The notes below the pieces were generated by a model. That model did not search any database and was not told the origin of the DNA. It saw nothing but the letters and a program-made list of their open reading frames with translations. This document shows positions 47,896-60,180 of a stretch of DNA of 64,000 bases, one piece after another (the stretch's first letter is position 1; the number at the start of each line of letters is the position of its first letter). The stretch is from Dermacentor variabilis (lineage: Eukaryota > Arthropoda > Arachnida > Ixodida > Ixodidae). Made by a program: the position numbers and the translations under genes. The stretch spans positions 257,596,615 through 257,660,614 of the forward strand of contig NC_134568.1 in assembly GCF_050947875.1 (NCBI RefSeq). The letters are read 5' to 3'.

Positions 47896-48299
47896 AACAC
47901 TGCACGAGTCCGGGATCGGGATAAGTAAGCAATTATTGACTCGTACCCGGACCGCACTCGGACCTAGGAGCTTCGGGCTCGGGTAGGGCTCGGGCCTGAG
48001 TTTGGCCCGGGTGTGCTATTTGCAACTCCGCAACAGTTTAGTCTATATTAACAGCAGCCCTGTGAGAATTCTAGGTCACTGGTGCCTGTCAGTTTCTGGA
48101 AAAGCCCGGGCAGGCAGGTCACGAGACAGCAGTGGTGCACAGCACAGATTAGTGTACGCCAGCAGCGGTCTTCGATCGCCGGGAAAACGGTACCAGTGAC
48201 GACCGGCGCCTGCTATAGGCCCAGCTTTTGTAATGCGATTAGCACGTTTTGCATACTTCAAGCACTTTTTTATCTGTCCGGCCAAGTTGACTACTAACT

Positions 48300-48870
48300 T
48301 GGACAACTAGTATGTCGTTTTGGGCGTGATGTGTGATACCGTCGTGGTAGTTTCATTGTCGTCATGCCAGCTTCGTCGCCCGACTCTTCTCATGCCGTCG
48401 TAATCCCGTTGTCCTCATACCATTCTTCTAGCGCTGCCGTACCATCGTCACTATTTCAGAAACGTCATACAATTTTTTCGTGATGCCGTCGTCGCCATAT
48501 CACTTTCTCCGTTTCATCAATGTCATTCCTTTTCATTTTATCGTAAACATGTTCTCGTCTTTCAACAGTGACAATGCCGCCGTTTTCACGCCATCAACGC
48601 CATTTTGCAGTTATCATACTATCGTCGCCATACAATCGTCGTCATACATTCGTGTTCATACCGTCGTCGTGATGCCATGGTGGTCGTTCTATTGTTATGT
48701 CAGCTTCGTCTACCGATTCTCGTCACACCGTCGTCGTCATACAGTCGTAGTCATACACTCGTCGTCATCCCACTGTCGTCATGTCATCGTCGTCATACCA
48801 GATCATGCATTCTTCGTTTCATCGACGTCTTTCTTTCTACGACATTATATCGTCATCACTGCGTAGTCGT
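48300..48870. repeat. Imperfect CGTCGTCAT minisatellite
   Basis: Irregular units such as ATACCGTCGTCGTGATGCC and GTCGTCATGTCATCGTCG over about 570 bp. Both strands give low-complexity Ser/Arg/His frames; these are not genes. Confidence 0.75.
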
Positions 48871-49207
48871 CATGGTCATGGCCGACCGTAAGGAACGAGC
48901 ATCATAGGATAGTGGGCAGATCACAGAAACGGTGTATATCGCATGCAGTGGAAGCAATCAAAATTTCGGAATGACCGTTGCAGATTCTAAATAAAGGTGT
49001 CTGCGGCATACGTTGTGTCACTACATATTACTTGAATGAAAATCACATTGACTTCGATAGTCATCGTGAGATAGATTCTGATGGAATTCTGTCGTCTTCG
49101 CGACACTGGAAAACTCTGGTATCGTTGCTCCCACGTTATTGAGACCACAGATTCCTAGAGGTGATCGTGCTCAGACGATAGGCAGATGACCCGACGTTCG
49201 AATATAA

Positions 49208-49659
49208 GTGGCGGAGTGTGTTTGGCAGTGGCCCCACCTGTCAACAAGGGGAAGCACATTAGTAGGGTTGCGAGTGGCAATGAAGGACGAAATTCAAGAG
49301 CAGCAAGACGTCACCGATTCGGATCAAGATGACGATGAGTTAGATTTGAATTACAATGACGCTGAAGAGATGTGGTACTGTTTGAATAGTGGGATACCGG
49401 CTGCAAAAAAAATCTTACGCTGCCTTTAGTTGATCAAAGTATCGTTCGTAAAAGCAGCCACAAGAGTAATCAATGAAAGAAGGCTTCATTGCAACTGGTT
49501 ACATTTCTCAAGAGAAGAACACGTGCATGAAGGCAGAGTAGTTGACAAAGTTTTTGTTGCTGCACAAGAAATGTGCAGATTTTCGGCAGTAATCATGCAT
49601 GAGCCGCTTTGCATTGCCGTGCGGGTGATCATTCTTAATGAAAACAACACCTGCAAGAC
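49208..49659 (+). other. Unassigned broken frame with acidic stretch
   Basis: The frame contains VTDSDQDDDELDLNYNDAEE, then GIPAAKKILRCL and a stop, and restarts as KVSFVKAATRVINERRL. No family recognised. It is joined directly to the LINE that follows, so it may be a fragment of another repeat or a processed remnant. Confidence 0.3.
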
Positions 49660-51190
49660 AAATATTCGTGTTCTGCAGGCAGCACTAGCTCAAGCACTCA
49701 GAGTTTGTCTTGGTTTGCCCAGATGCACGTCAACTGAGGCAACTATTGCGATTGCTCGGGACCATCCAATGAAAACTCACATCATGGTGGAAGCCCTGAG
49801 AACGCATATCAGACATTTTGCACGTGCCCCCTATCACCACCTTGCAACACTAGCTTCAGACAGGCACCAAGCATCATTCTCTAAAACTATCGTCAAGTAC
49901 AACGACAAACTCCCCTCGGGCTTCACCGCTGCATCTAAACCATCGATACCCCCTTGGTGCCTTGTCAGCCCCACAGTCCATCTCAGCGTACCAGGAATCG
50001 GAAAAAAGTCTGATTTGTCGTCGCCTGTGCTGAAACAACTGTCTCTGCTTCTTCTGCACGAGGGGTACGCGGACAGTGCACATATTTATACAGATGGTTC
50101 CACAAACATCCTGTGTTCGTCCGGTGCTGTGGTGGTCCCAGCAAGAGGTATTACCATCAGCTTTAGGACTGACCACCCAACGACATCTACATCTGCGGAA
50201 CTACCTGCTCTTCGCGCTGCACTTTGTTTCGTCAATCGGGAACCACCTCGACAATGGTAAATTTTCAGTGACTCAAAGGCAGCCCTACAATCTGTGCTAT
50301 CAGCTCTGCGTCGCGGGCCATTCGAACAGCTCGTGCTCGATATTAGATGCCTACTTCATACATCACATGAGAAAGGACATCACGTGACGTTTCAGTGGCT
50401 GCCAAGTCACTGCGGCGTCATAGGAAATGAAGACGCCGATAAAGCCGCTCGGACAGCTCTTGAAGACACACAGGAAGAGGCCATACCACTTTCACGGTCC
50501 GACGCAGCCAGAAGCCTTCAAGTGCTTGCACGGGAGATCACGCTCTCTCTATGGTGCACACCAAGCCGCCAGACCAACCGCAGCAATCATCAACACGACC
50601 TGCCCTTATTGATGCATCTGTGTATGCCAACTGGACTCCGCCGAAGTGAGGCCACCCTGCTTTATCGCTTATGGCTAGGGGTGGCCTTCACGAAATCCTA
50701 CTCGTTTCGCATTGGAATGGCCGACAACGCTCTCTGCAATGCCTGTCTTTGCGAGGAGACGCTGGAACACATTCTGTGCGACTGCCCTGAATATAATGTT
50801 CCGAGACAGTTCATGGCGTCCGTTCTAGCGCACCTGGACAATAGACCATTGTCAGTTGCAACCATTTTCACATATCGCCGACAGAAGACATCGCAGCTGA
50901 AGGCGACGAAGGGACTACTTCGGTTTATGAAGGATACGGGCTTGGACAAGCGGCTGTGACAGTGATGTCGCGTACCGCGCAAAAGTGACGGACTGTAACT
51001 GACGATGTGTTTGCTTTGTTATGTGCTCTCTCTCTCTCTCTCCTCCCATCTTTCATCCCCCCATCCCGCTCCCATGTGTAGGGTAGCAAACCGGTTAGGC
51101 TACACTGGTTAACCTCCCTGCCTTCCTTCTCCACTTTTTCCTTCCTTAATGAAAACAAAAATGAAAGAAATTTTAGAGGCGTTGTAAGAG
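49660..51190 (+). mobile_element. 5'-truncated I-type LINE with RNase H
   Basis: The C-terminal part of ORF2 in nearly open frames 49660-50260 and 50294-50959: RT thumb region (ALRVCLGLPRCTSTEA), RNase H with HIYTDGS, SAELPALRAAL, FSDSKAALQS and WLPSHCGVIGNEDADKAA (the catalytic D/E/D/D pattern is present), and the C-terminal CNACLCEETLEHILCDCPEY finger. One stop (TAA at 50258) breaks the frame between the second and third RNase H motifs. A T/C-rich 3' region and an A-rich end near 51150 follow. The truncated 5' end fits incomplete reverse transcription. Confidence 0.88.
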
Positions 51191-51631
51191 TAATGAAATA
51201 AGGTGGCATCAAACAATTTATCTAACATTCATCCCCAAGTTAAATTGTGGGTCAGGGCATAACGAAACTTGCTACTTGTTTCCCTTTATTTCTTTGTTAC
51301 TTGTTCTAGCGAGTCACGCGGGGTGCTGCAAAATTTTGCAACGTTAGCGAAAGGGCCGTTTAAAATAAAATTGAACTTAGAATATTTTCATCTCGCTCTG
51401 CATTTTTCTTTTGAATGATATTTTCTCCACGGTAAATGGCTCAGCCCCAGTGTTTACTACTGTCCTGTATTTGTTTTTCTAGCACTACGCGTGTTTCCTT
51501 GAAGCTAACGTGAAAGAACAAGCATCATAACCTAATTTAAGGAATGATGAGTTGGGGGGGGAGGAACTACATTGTCTACGCTGTCATGCACTGTGCTTAA
51601 CCGCTGACATATTGAGAGAAAGTAGAGAGTC
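51191..51631. other. No gene recognised
   Basis: AT-rich spacer with a G run at 51555-51562. No repeat family identified. Confidence 0.35.
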
Positions 51632-51644
51632 TAAATTTACTCAT

Positions 51645-51832
51645 ACACGAGGTCGCGGGATCGAATCCCGGCCACGGCGGCCACATTTCGATGGGGGCGA
51701 AATGCGAAAACACCAGTGTACTTAGATTTAGGTGCACGTTAAAGAACCCCAGGTGGTCGAAATTTCCCGAGTCCTCCACTACGGCGTGCCTCATAATCAG
51801 AAAGTGGTTTTGGCACGTAAAACCCCATAATT
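51645..51832 (+). mobile_element. 5'-truncated Ruka SINE with 13-bp target duplication
   Basis: It starts within the head at CACGAGGTCGCGGGATCG, keeps the B box GGGATCGAATCCC, and ends GGCACGTAAAACCCCATAATT. TAAATTTACTCAT flanks it at 51632-51644 and 51833-51845. Confidence 0.92.
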
Positions 51833-51845
51833 TAAATTTACTCAT

Positions 51846-52437
51846 ATTACGAAACGTGGATGCGTGCGAAACCTGTGCTTTCACTATATATTGCCGCACA
51901 GTTATTTGGAAAGTGTAGTGCGGGCGTACACTTCAATTCACGAGCATATATAGTGAACAGAGGATGCATTTTTTTACCTGCTTTCTTTATGTGCAGCAAC
52001 TCCAGCGGAAAACGCATTGAAGTCTGCCTCTTGCAAATATATGCATGGTCGGCCGGTTATCTTTACAATAACCGATAACTTCACAATAACCGCGATTCGT
52101 TTAGGCTCAAGGGCTCATGGGTCTAACCGAACCGGGCCGGGTACGGGGTTTGAAATCACGAGGTCCACCTCGGACTGACCAGAGCATGGCAATTTCGTGC
52201 TCTGGCCGGGCCCGGGCCGGAAAAGAACGGTCCGCGCAGTGCTCTACCACTGGGTATGTGTCGCTCTTCAATAAAAAAATAAAGCAAAAACAAACCTTTA
52301 AGAAGTCTAAAATTTATCCGGTGCTGTGCGGACTCGAATCCGCGTCATATATAATATTCAGACAATTTTGTCTAAATATATATTGACACGTGTGCTTGTT
52401 TATCTTTATCAGGCGACACGTTTCACCGCCTAACAAA
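51846..52437. other. Spacer with GGGCTCGGG-type palindromic repeat
   Basis: 52090-52230 is rich in GGGCCGGG/CCCGGGCC blocks, similar in type to 47930-48010, followed by one GGGTATGTGTCGCTC block as in the array-flanking minisatellite. No gene seen. Confidence 0.4.
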
Positions 52438-52803
52438 TGTTATCGCACAGCGCAGGACGCGCCTGCATGTATCGGAAGTTTCTGGGATGTTATCGATGGT
52501 TCCATCCACTGTCTGGCACCAACCCTTGTGTAATCTGCATAATTGCTTGTATGCGCGACGCGAATTGTGCAGAACTTTGTGTAAGACACGCTGGTCCCAG
52601 CGATTACTCTGGAACATTCCACGACTGATTTATAAAAGCAGGCTCGCTTGACCCGCTGATCAGATTTTCGGCGATAGCCGACTATGCTCGCCGCTTTTGT
52701 TTAGCTTGAAGTGTAGCCTGGTTTGTGGGCACAGGTTCGCGCAATATAGTTTCGCCATTAACAGTTTTGTTTCTGTGTCCTCGACCGTCACTACCACGTG
52801 ACA
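52438..52803 (+). mobile_element. Probable solo LTR of a Gypsy-type element
   Basis: 366 bp from TGTTATCGCACAGCGC to CACCACGTGACA-like end (TACCACGTGACA), so TG...CA termini. It contains a TATA box (TTTATAAAAGCAGG, about 52628) followed by promoter-like sequence and a late AATATA. No gag or pol is attached on either side and no clear target duplication was found, so solo status is probable only. Confidence 0.6.
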
Positions 52804-53281
52804 ATATTCACGCACGCCCCACGCGCGGACTTCGCGGCGGCGTCGCTAGCTGGCGCAGCGCTTCCAGAGGGATACGCGAGAGAGGCGGCCAGGTGCAGTG
52901 ACACCTCATGCGTAACGTGTCTCGGCGGTGGCAATACGGTGTGCCACTGCAGTGCTTAAACGCTAGTGGCTTTAACGTCGACATTCGACAATAACGTCCT
53001 ACCGGAATTTTTTACTTTCTCTTTCTTTATTTTTAAAGCGAAGCTTTCTTTGCCTCTTCTGCCGACTTTCCGGGTGCTGTGATGGTCTTGCCGGGCGTGC
53101 CGCTGGGTTTCTTGCAACACCAGCAGACGGCGCTCGCCTCCGCACGACCAAAGCTAGAGAAACGATGGAGCATGTTGTATTAAAATGTGAAGATATCTGC
53201 CGAGCGGTCGATTTAGGAATCACTGGCCTCCTTGAAGCCCTTGGGTTCAGCGAGAGCAGAGGGAAAGTAAACGTGTCCGCA
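52804..53281. other. Repeat-like flank joined to the Gypsy fragment
   Basis: GC-rich, then an AT-rich stretch. Minus-strand frames across 53223-52999 are Arg-rich and do not belong to Gypsy pol. The switch from pol to this sequence at 53282 is abrupt. Family not recognised. Confidence 0.4.
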
Positions 53282-55461
53282 TTTTGCAGACTGTGGAACA
53301 GGAAACTCTTTAACGGCGCGAATTTTCTCAGGGTCCGGTTGGATGCCAGTCACTTTGACGACATGTCCAAGGACAGTAATCTCAAGGCAGCCGAAGTTAC
53401 ATTTCTTGGAGTTGAGCTGTAGATCAGCCTTGCGAAAAACGGCAAGTACAGCTGAAAGGCGCTCAATGTGAGTACTGAATGTGGGCGAGAACACAATAAC
53501 ATCATCTAGGTAGCAGAGACAAGTTGACCACTTGAATCCTTCGAGTAATGTGTCCATCATACGCTCAAAGGTAAGCGGAGCGTTGCACAGCCCGAAAGGC
53601 ACAACTTTGAAGTGGTAAAGACCATCAGGCGTTATAACCATAATATTTTCACGATCTAGATCATCCACAGTGATTTGCCAATATCCGGACCGCAGGTCGA
53701 TGGACGAAAAAAAACTGTGCCCTGTATAGGCAGTCGAAGGCGTCATCGATACCATGTAGTGGGTAGACGTCCTTCTTCGTGACGCAGTTGAAGTGGCCGT
53801 AATCGACGCAGAATCTCAATGCGCCGTCCTTCTTTTAGACGAGCACAGCAGGTATGCCCAGGGACTTGACGATGGCTCAATGATGTCTTTCACTAGCATC
53901 TTGTTTACTTCCGTTTTTATGACGTGCTGCTCCGAAGATGAAACTCGGTAGGGTCGCCGATGGATGGGTGGACTATCACCTGTATGTATACGATGTTTGA
54001 CAAGTGATCTCTGGCCTAAGAGTCGATCGTTCAGGTCGAATATGTCCTTATACGAAAGCAATAGACTGCAGAGCTGTTCAGCCTCCGCAGGTGAGAGATT
54101 CGGGGCGATGATTTTCCGAATGTCGTTGTCAGTACAATTTACAGACAGGAAGGGCTCACAGGAAGCGTCGACGGCAAAAGTCTCAACGCAACAAACTTCT
54201 AAAGCAGTGATCGTAGCCAGGGTGATATTTTTAGGCAGAATTTGATTAGTGAGCCCGAAATTCACCGCAGGGAGGTACGTGCGGTTGTCTGTGACCCTCA
54301 GTACTGTATGCGGGATAGTAACGTTGTGGGGGAGAACAATTGCAGTTATAGGAGCAGAGATGTAATCGCAGATCGGCCTGTCGTCCGGTGTAGGCCAGTC
54401 CGGTGGATTCCGAGCAGTGTAGGGATAACAGGCACAGTAAGGTGGCCTGCGATAGAACCGGGGCATAGGAACAGGGTTGGGGTCAGAACGATTCAAGGAG
54501 CAAGCGCTAGGAAGACCCACATTAGCGATTTCCTGGCGAATCACGGACTGGATCAGCGATATCGCCTCAGCAGTGTTGTTCCAAAACGTCTGTTGAGGCG
54601 AGGCAGGAAACGCTGCTTCCAGTTCGCGGCGTACAATGCGGGTCACGTTTTCGCTTGGTGGTGGCAAGCTAGATTGGTCGGTGGGTTCGGTACAATAAGA
54701 GGTCGCTGCAGCATTTGGATGCTGTGTAAACTGATTGTGTATACGGCGACTCTTCGCCTGCTCGAACCGGCGGCATTACTTCATGATGGTGTCGACAGTC
54801 GATACGTTTCTAAAGACCGGAAGGTTGAATGCGTCATCCGCGATGCCTTTGATAATGTATCCAACCTTGTGAGCCTCTGGCATGGACGTGTCGATTTTAT
54901 GACGGAAGGTAAGGACGTCCTGAATGTAGGAGACATACGACCCGGTCGTAGTTGTAGTTGTCGTAGTTGTAGTTGTCGACCGGTCGGATTGCCAAAAAGG
55001 GCGGACAGCTTCTCTTCAAACAACTCCCAGCTGGTTAGCTCTTCCTCGTGTGTGTAATACCACGTTCGCGGTGTTCCGTCGAGGTAGAGCACGACATTGG
55101 CCAGCATTATGGTCGGGTCTCACGTGCTCACCTTGCTGACGCACTCATACATCTTCAACCATTCTTCTACGTCAACATCATCGAGGCCGTTGAACTTGCC
55201 GAGGTGTTGCGGCTGAGGTAGAGCAACGCACTGGGTATGCGTAGTCGGCATTGCAGCTTCAGAGGCGGTGCCTTCCACTGGAAGCATGTTCCCAGGCTGG
55301 GTGAGACGTCCGCTGCGGAGCTCCGTGGCGAAGATGCTTACCCCGCACTTCCACCAGACTGTCAGGGGTTATAAAACAATTTACACGATGTATTTACGAG
55401 AGATACATAAACAGCAGCTGAGAATCCCGAGAGGCTGTTGCCACTTAGTCGTCTTCACATT
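53282..55461 (-). mobile_element. Gypsy LTR element, 5' half (LTR end, gag, RT), inverted
   Basis: Minus strand in order: a partial LTR (55461-55360, ending CCCCTGACA), a Gag capsid-like part (55107-54781; YLDGTPRTWYY, EEKLSALFG), a gag/pol linker, then reverse transcriptase with HRIHTGDSPPIHRRPYR, SSPWA, FSSIDLRSGYWQI, PFGLCNAPLTFERMMD and CYLDDVIVFS (catalytic YLDD intact). It breaks off after FPVPQSAK at 53282. No aspartic protease D(T/S)G motif is visible, so a deletion lies between gag and RT. Stops and frameshifts near 53800 and 54700. The missing 3' part is exactly what 56636-58653 contains. Confidence 0.88.
55360..55461 (-). repeat. Partial Gypsy LTR
   Basis: Minus strand: GTGGCAACAGCCTCTCGGGA and TTTATGTATCTCTCGTAAA match the LTR at 58521-58653. 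It is truncated at its outer end. Confidence 0.8.
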
Positions 55462-56635
55462 TAAGTGGCTTTGATTGAAAGCTCAATTCCGCGGAGCAAA
55501 CACTTGAACCACAATTAATTTATCCCGGGAGCTTCCGTTCTGAGTGTTGCTTTCAAAAGCGGGCTGCTCGAGTGCACGCACGGTATGGACATTCACCGGG
55601 AGTAATTCGTCAGTCTCTCATTATATAAGTTTCCTTATTCAATAAACACCAAAGTTCAATACGAATTTCCGTACCAGTACAAAAAAAAAAGCGGATCCCA
55701 CGCACTGTGGGAATCGATGTAAACGGAGCTTTGTATGTTGATTGCTTTGATTGACGATAATTAGCGGTGATGTGCAATTTCTTCGGCGTTTAGTCCAATA
55801 CGAGAGTGGTGAGCTGATGTTAAACGTTACCTTTCCTGCACCATTGCTGTTTGTCTGCGTAGTCCACAGAACACACAGGAAGACGTGTTTGCATGAGGCT
55901 TTGTCGTGCGTCATTGCTCATAATCTCTAAGCGTGGAGCGTTATCATTGCCTCACATGGCACATCGCATCGTGGAAGAAGTGGAATTATGGAGCTGTACG
56001 TAACCCAATTAATTATAAAAGTGTATGTACGGATTGTATGCACGCATTCGCGGTCTGTACCACGTTTCGCTGCCTAGCGAAGACGCTCCTGCTCCGCGCG
56101 ACGCTTCTTTCGGGCCTGAGTGTCCTCGAAGCTGAGTCCACGCTTTGGAGCCATTTTGCTGGCGCGTGTTTACGTGCTCCTTCTGCATACGTGGCGAGCA
56201 CGCTGTCCAGACGCCAGCTCCAAGCGCTCTCTTCAGGCTATGGACGATTGTAATGTTCACACTATCACAGGCCAGCACGCGACCTCCAAAGCACAGCACC
56301 TGCATTTTTGTCGCATAGGACAGCAAGCACAGCGCGTGCCATGCGCACAAACTACGCATCCCGGCCCGCGGTTGCGCTGGCCGGCCGGGAGGGGTGGATG
56401 GATGCTATGTCTCCTTTGGAACGGGCCGATGTGTTGCGACTCCAAGCTCTTGTTATCTCATTGCCTTATGTCCTAACTAAGTTAAAGAAGAAGAAAAAGG
56501 AAAGGGAAGAAAAGCCCACGATGAATTCCCATAACCAAAGTTTCTCAACCCCTATTCTGAACTTTGTTTTTGTACGCCTCCGTCGTTTGTCGTTTCCCTA
56601 CTTTTCTTCCATCAGTCTTCCAACTGCACCTTTGC
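55462..56635. other. Spacer between the two Gypsy halves
   Basis: It contains GATCCCACGCACTGTGGGAATCG near 55693 (also near 16512) and a GC-rich segment 56040-56440 with open frames on both strands but no recognisable protein. The segment 56380-56620 looks like a dispersed repeat leader. No gene supported. Confidence 0.4.
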
Positions 56636-58653
56636 TCTTATTTAGGCCACTTTGTTAAAGATTTTGCCACCATAGCACGCCCTCTCAGAGATCTCCTGAA
56701 GAAAACTGAAGAGAAATGTGCCGTTTTCATGGGGATCCTCTCAGGCCACCGCCTATTCTCGCCTTACCACCATGCTCACGATCCCACCGATTCTAGGACA
56801 CTTCGCTCCTTCAGCCCCTACAAAAGTGCGCACCGATGCCAGTGGCCACGGAATCGGTGCCGTCTTGGCACAAGTTCAACACGGCCATGAACGTGTCATC
56901 GTGTACGCTAGCCGTCTTTTGTCACCTGCGGAGCGGAATTACTCTATTGCCCAGCGCGAATATTTGGCCCTTGTGTGGGCAGTAGCGAAATTTCGCCCCT
57001 ATTCATACGGCAGGCCATTTTCTATTGTAACGGACCACCACGCCCTCTGTTGGCTTTCGTCCTTAAAAGATCCCACAGGGAGGCTTGGACGATGGGCTTT
57101 GCGGCTACAAAAGTATTCCTATTCTGTGGTGTATAGGTCTGGTCACCTACACAAGGACGCCGACTGCTTATCCCGTTACCCTGTACCTATGCCCGAAGAA
57201 CACGCTTCCGCAAGTGTTCTTTCCATTTCCTAGCTTTTGGACATGGCCAACGAGCAACGCCATGACGCTACCTTGAGGACCCTCGTTGACCGAATAGAAT
57301 CTGCTCCTACTGATCCATCGTTACTGCGGTTCGTCCTCAACGACAGGATATTGTACTGTCGCAATTTTGATCCTGACGGTCCTCCTCTTCTCTTTGTCTT
57401 TCCTCAACACCTCCGCTCAACCGTGCTTCAGGAGCTTCATGAGCCCCAACTGCCGGACACATTGGGGTTGCTCGCACTTACGACCGCCTGCGCCGCCGCT
57501 TCTACTGGCCTGGCCTCGCTCCGTACGGCGCTATGTAGCTGCTTGCAAGCCATGTCAACATCGGAAAAGCCAGCAATGCTTCCTGCCGGGTACTTGCAGC
57601 GGATCGGCATTCCACCGGAGCCATTCCTTTGCGTGGGTTTGGATCTCCTTGGCCCTTTCCACGAGTCCAGCTCCAGCAACACCTGGATCGCTGTCGCTAC
57701 TGATTACGCAACGCGTTATGTCACTACTCGGGCACTTCCCACGAACTGCGCAATCGACATCGTAGATTTCTTCCTCCGCGATATCATTTTAGTACATGGC
57801 GCCCCGCAACAGCTCCTTAGCGACCGCGGCCGCACTTTTCTCTCCCAAGTCATCGCCGATATCCTACGCTCATGTTCTACCAAGCATGAACTAGCTATCT
57901 GTTATCATACCCAAACCAACGGCCTTACTGAGCGACTTAACCGGACCATTACTGATATGCTATCGAAATACGTTTCGCCCGACCACAAGGACTGGGATGT
58001 GACGCTGCCCTACGTCACGTTCGCCTATAATTCATCACGCCACGATATTGCTGGGTATTCCCACTTTTACTTGCTCTTCGGTCATGACCCTGTATTTCCA
58101 TTGGACGATTCACTCCTCTTGGTACGGGATTCGAGGACTGATTATGCCCTCGGCGCCATCGCCCACGCTGACCATGTGCGCCAGCTTGCCCGTACTCGTT
58201 TGTTGGCATCACCGGAAACTCAACGGCACGCTTACCAATCGCCGCCATCGTGACACATATTTTCACCAGGCTCTCTCGTGCTACTTTGGTCCGCTTACCA
58301 CCGAGTGGGGCTCTCTGAGAAACTTCTTCCGTGCTACAAAGGCCCTTATCGCGTTCTCCGTCAAGTGACCAATGTCACGAGATAACCCCCGTGACCTCCG
58401 CCATGCCACCCGGTTCTACATCATCTGACGTCGTACACGTCTCTCGGCTTAAGTCGTACTATGCCCTTACTGATGGCCCCGTCTGAAGCACCGGGGCGGT
58501 GCTTTTTCCGCCGGAGGTCGTGTTACGGTGGGAAGAGAGAACAATGTCGACGACGGTGAAGGCGATGAAGTGGCAACAGCCTCTCGGGATAGTCAGGTGC
58601 TGTTTATGTATCTCTCGTAAACACATCGCGTACGTAGTTTTATACCCGTGACA
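56636..58653 (+). mobile_element. Gypsy LTR element, 3' half (RNase H, integrase, LTR)
   Basis: It starts [18 protein letters not shown], right after the point where the 5' half stops. RNase H follows: [37 protein letters not shown]. Then an integrase with a decayed zinc-binding N-terminus (frameshift near 57480) and a core with GLDLLGPFHES, LLSDRGRTFLSQV and NGLTERLNRT, keeping the D, D, E residues. The end of pol is frameshifted near 58250. The 3' LTR is 58521-58653. No env is seen. The 5' half is present in opposite orientation at 53282-55461. Confidence 0.9.
58521..58653 (+). repeat. Gypsy 3' LTR (133 bp)
   Basis: TGTTACGGTGGG to TACCCGTGACA, TG...CA ends, preceded by CCGCCGGAGGTCG. It is short for an LTR and lacks an obvious TATA box. 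Confidence 0.7.
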
Positions 58654-58986
58654 ATATCATCAAAAAGTTCGTAAAAACAGCAATCGCTTCCTTTGTGGTC
58701 TCTGTAGGGCTTGCTTTGTTGATTCGATTTCAGAAGCAATATGTTTGCTTACATTAGAAGGTAAAAAGGTGCTGAACACGCGCGTGTTCGATCCGCAACA
58801 AAATAAGTATGGTTATGTACAAACATTCTTTACATAGGGAGCTTACTCGTGACTCATGTCGCAAAAAGGACTTTGTTTTTGTTTTTTTTTACAATTAAAC
58901 AGTTTTTTGGTCGTGAGGCAATGAACGGCCGGCTAAATCGTGTCTACCTGTTCACCCTGCCTTCACTCTGGTGCTTATGTATCATA
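58654..58986. other. Spacer before duplication copy B
   Basis: AT-rich with a T run near 58885. No gene or recognised repeat. It ends at the duplication breakpoint. Confidence 0.4.
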
Positions 58987-60180
58987 TCATCTTCATCTTT
59001 CTGTTCTAAGGCAACACATTTGTTTGCAAGCACCAGCCTGAATTTATCTGATTTTACCCTTATTGCCTCTAGGTTGACCTGTTTGCTCTTGACCAATTTT
59101 ACTCTTTCTCTCTTCAAATTGAGGTGAATCCTAGCCCTCACTAACCTATGATCACTGCACTTTACCCTACCTATCACTTCTACATCCTGCACTATGCTGG
59201 CATCGGAGAAAGTATGAAATCAATTCCATTTCTTGTTTCACCATTAGGGCTCTTCCAGGTCCACTTTCTGTTGCTACGCTTCTTGAAAAAGGTGTTCATT
59301 ATTCTCAGCTTATTCATTTCTGCGAATTTTGCCAGCATCTCTCCTCTAGTGTTCCTAGAATCGACGCCGTAGTTGCCAATTGCTTGTTCACCAGCCTGCT
59401 TTTTCCGCACTTTTGCATTGAAGTCGCCCATTACTACAGTATACTGAGTTTGCGCTTTTCGCATCGCTAATTCAACATCTTCATAAAACTTATCTACTTC
59501 ATCAACATCTTGACTGGATGTTGGAGCGTAGACTTGAACTATCTTTAATCTATACCTTTTATTAAGTTTGTTTACGACTACTGCTGCCCTCGCATTAATG
59601 CTGTAGAATTCGTCAATGTTGCCCGCTATGTCCTTATGGTTAGGAATCCTACCCTGCATCGCTTCTTATCTGGGAGACCTCTATAGCAGAGGACATGGCC
59701 GTTAGTCAGCACTGTATAAACCTCACCAGTTGTTCTAACCTCACTAAGGCCAATGATATCCCAAACAATATCTGATAGTTCCTCAAAGAGTCCTGCTAAG
59801 CTAGCCTCACTGGACAGAGTTCTGCTGTTAAAGGTTGCCAGGGTCAGTTTCCAATGGCGGCCTGTCTGGGTCCAGAGATTCTTAGCACCCTTGCTGCGTT
59901 ACAGTTCTGACCGCTGCCTTGGTCAGGTGCTCCGCAGCTGCTGGGGACTGAAGGCCATGGGTTAATTGTAGGAATCATGAGGGAGGGCGTGGCCGAATAC
60001 TGCACCAAGGAAGCCAATTCCTGTTCTGGTGAGGGAGTGTCTTTGTTGAAGCTTAGTGGGCCTTCCTAATTTAGTTGTACGTGGATTAGTATAGCCCCAC
60101 TCGCTCTCGGCATCTTTTGCCGGTGTCAGGCGTCGCTCCAAGCCTGCAGATGTATTGTGATCTATACTTGTGACAATCGT
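58987..60180 (-). pseudogene. RTE LINE 5' part within duplication copy B
   Basis: Copy of 31023-32215: 5' leader, endonuclease frame 59659-59192 (VVMGDFNAKVRKKQAG) and the SDHR block. It is cut in the linker after the endonuclease by the duplication breakpoint, so it has no RT. Confidence 0.88.

Larger units (their letters stand above)
31023..48298. repeat. Segmental duplication, copy A (at least 17.3 kb)
   Basis: From 31023 on, the sequence matches 58987 onward at about 99% by eye, through the LINE 5' part, the flanking minisatellite, the macrosatellite, the Ruka SINE and beyond. Copy A carries six more macrosatellite units and two TTAA elements than copy B. A 9-bp indel near 32535 and scattered substitutions separate the copies. 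The match still holds at the window's right edge, so the true end is unknown. Confidence 0.92.

Noticed and set aside
48480..48907. Frames rich in Ser/Arg/His and Val
   Set aside because: Low-complexity translation of the CGTCGTCAT minisatellite.
56009..56476. Opposed frames of about 116-118 codons between the Gypsy halves
   Set aside because: GC-driven open frames on both strands without a domain or splice signal.
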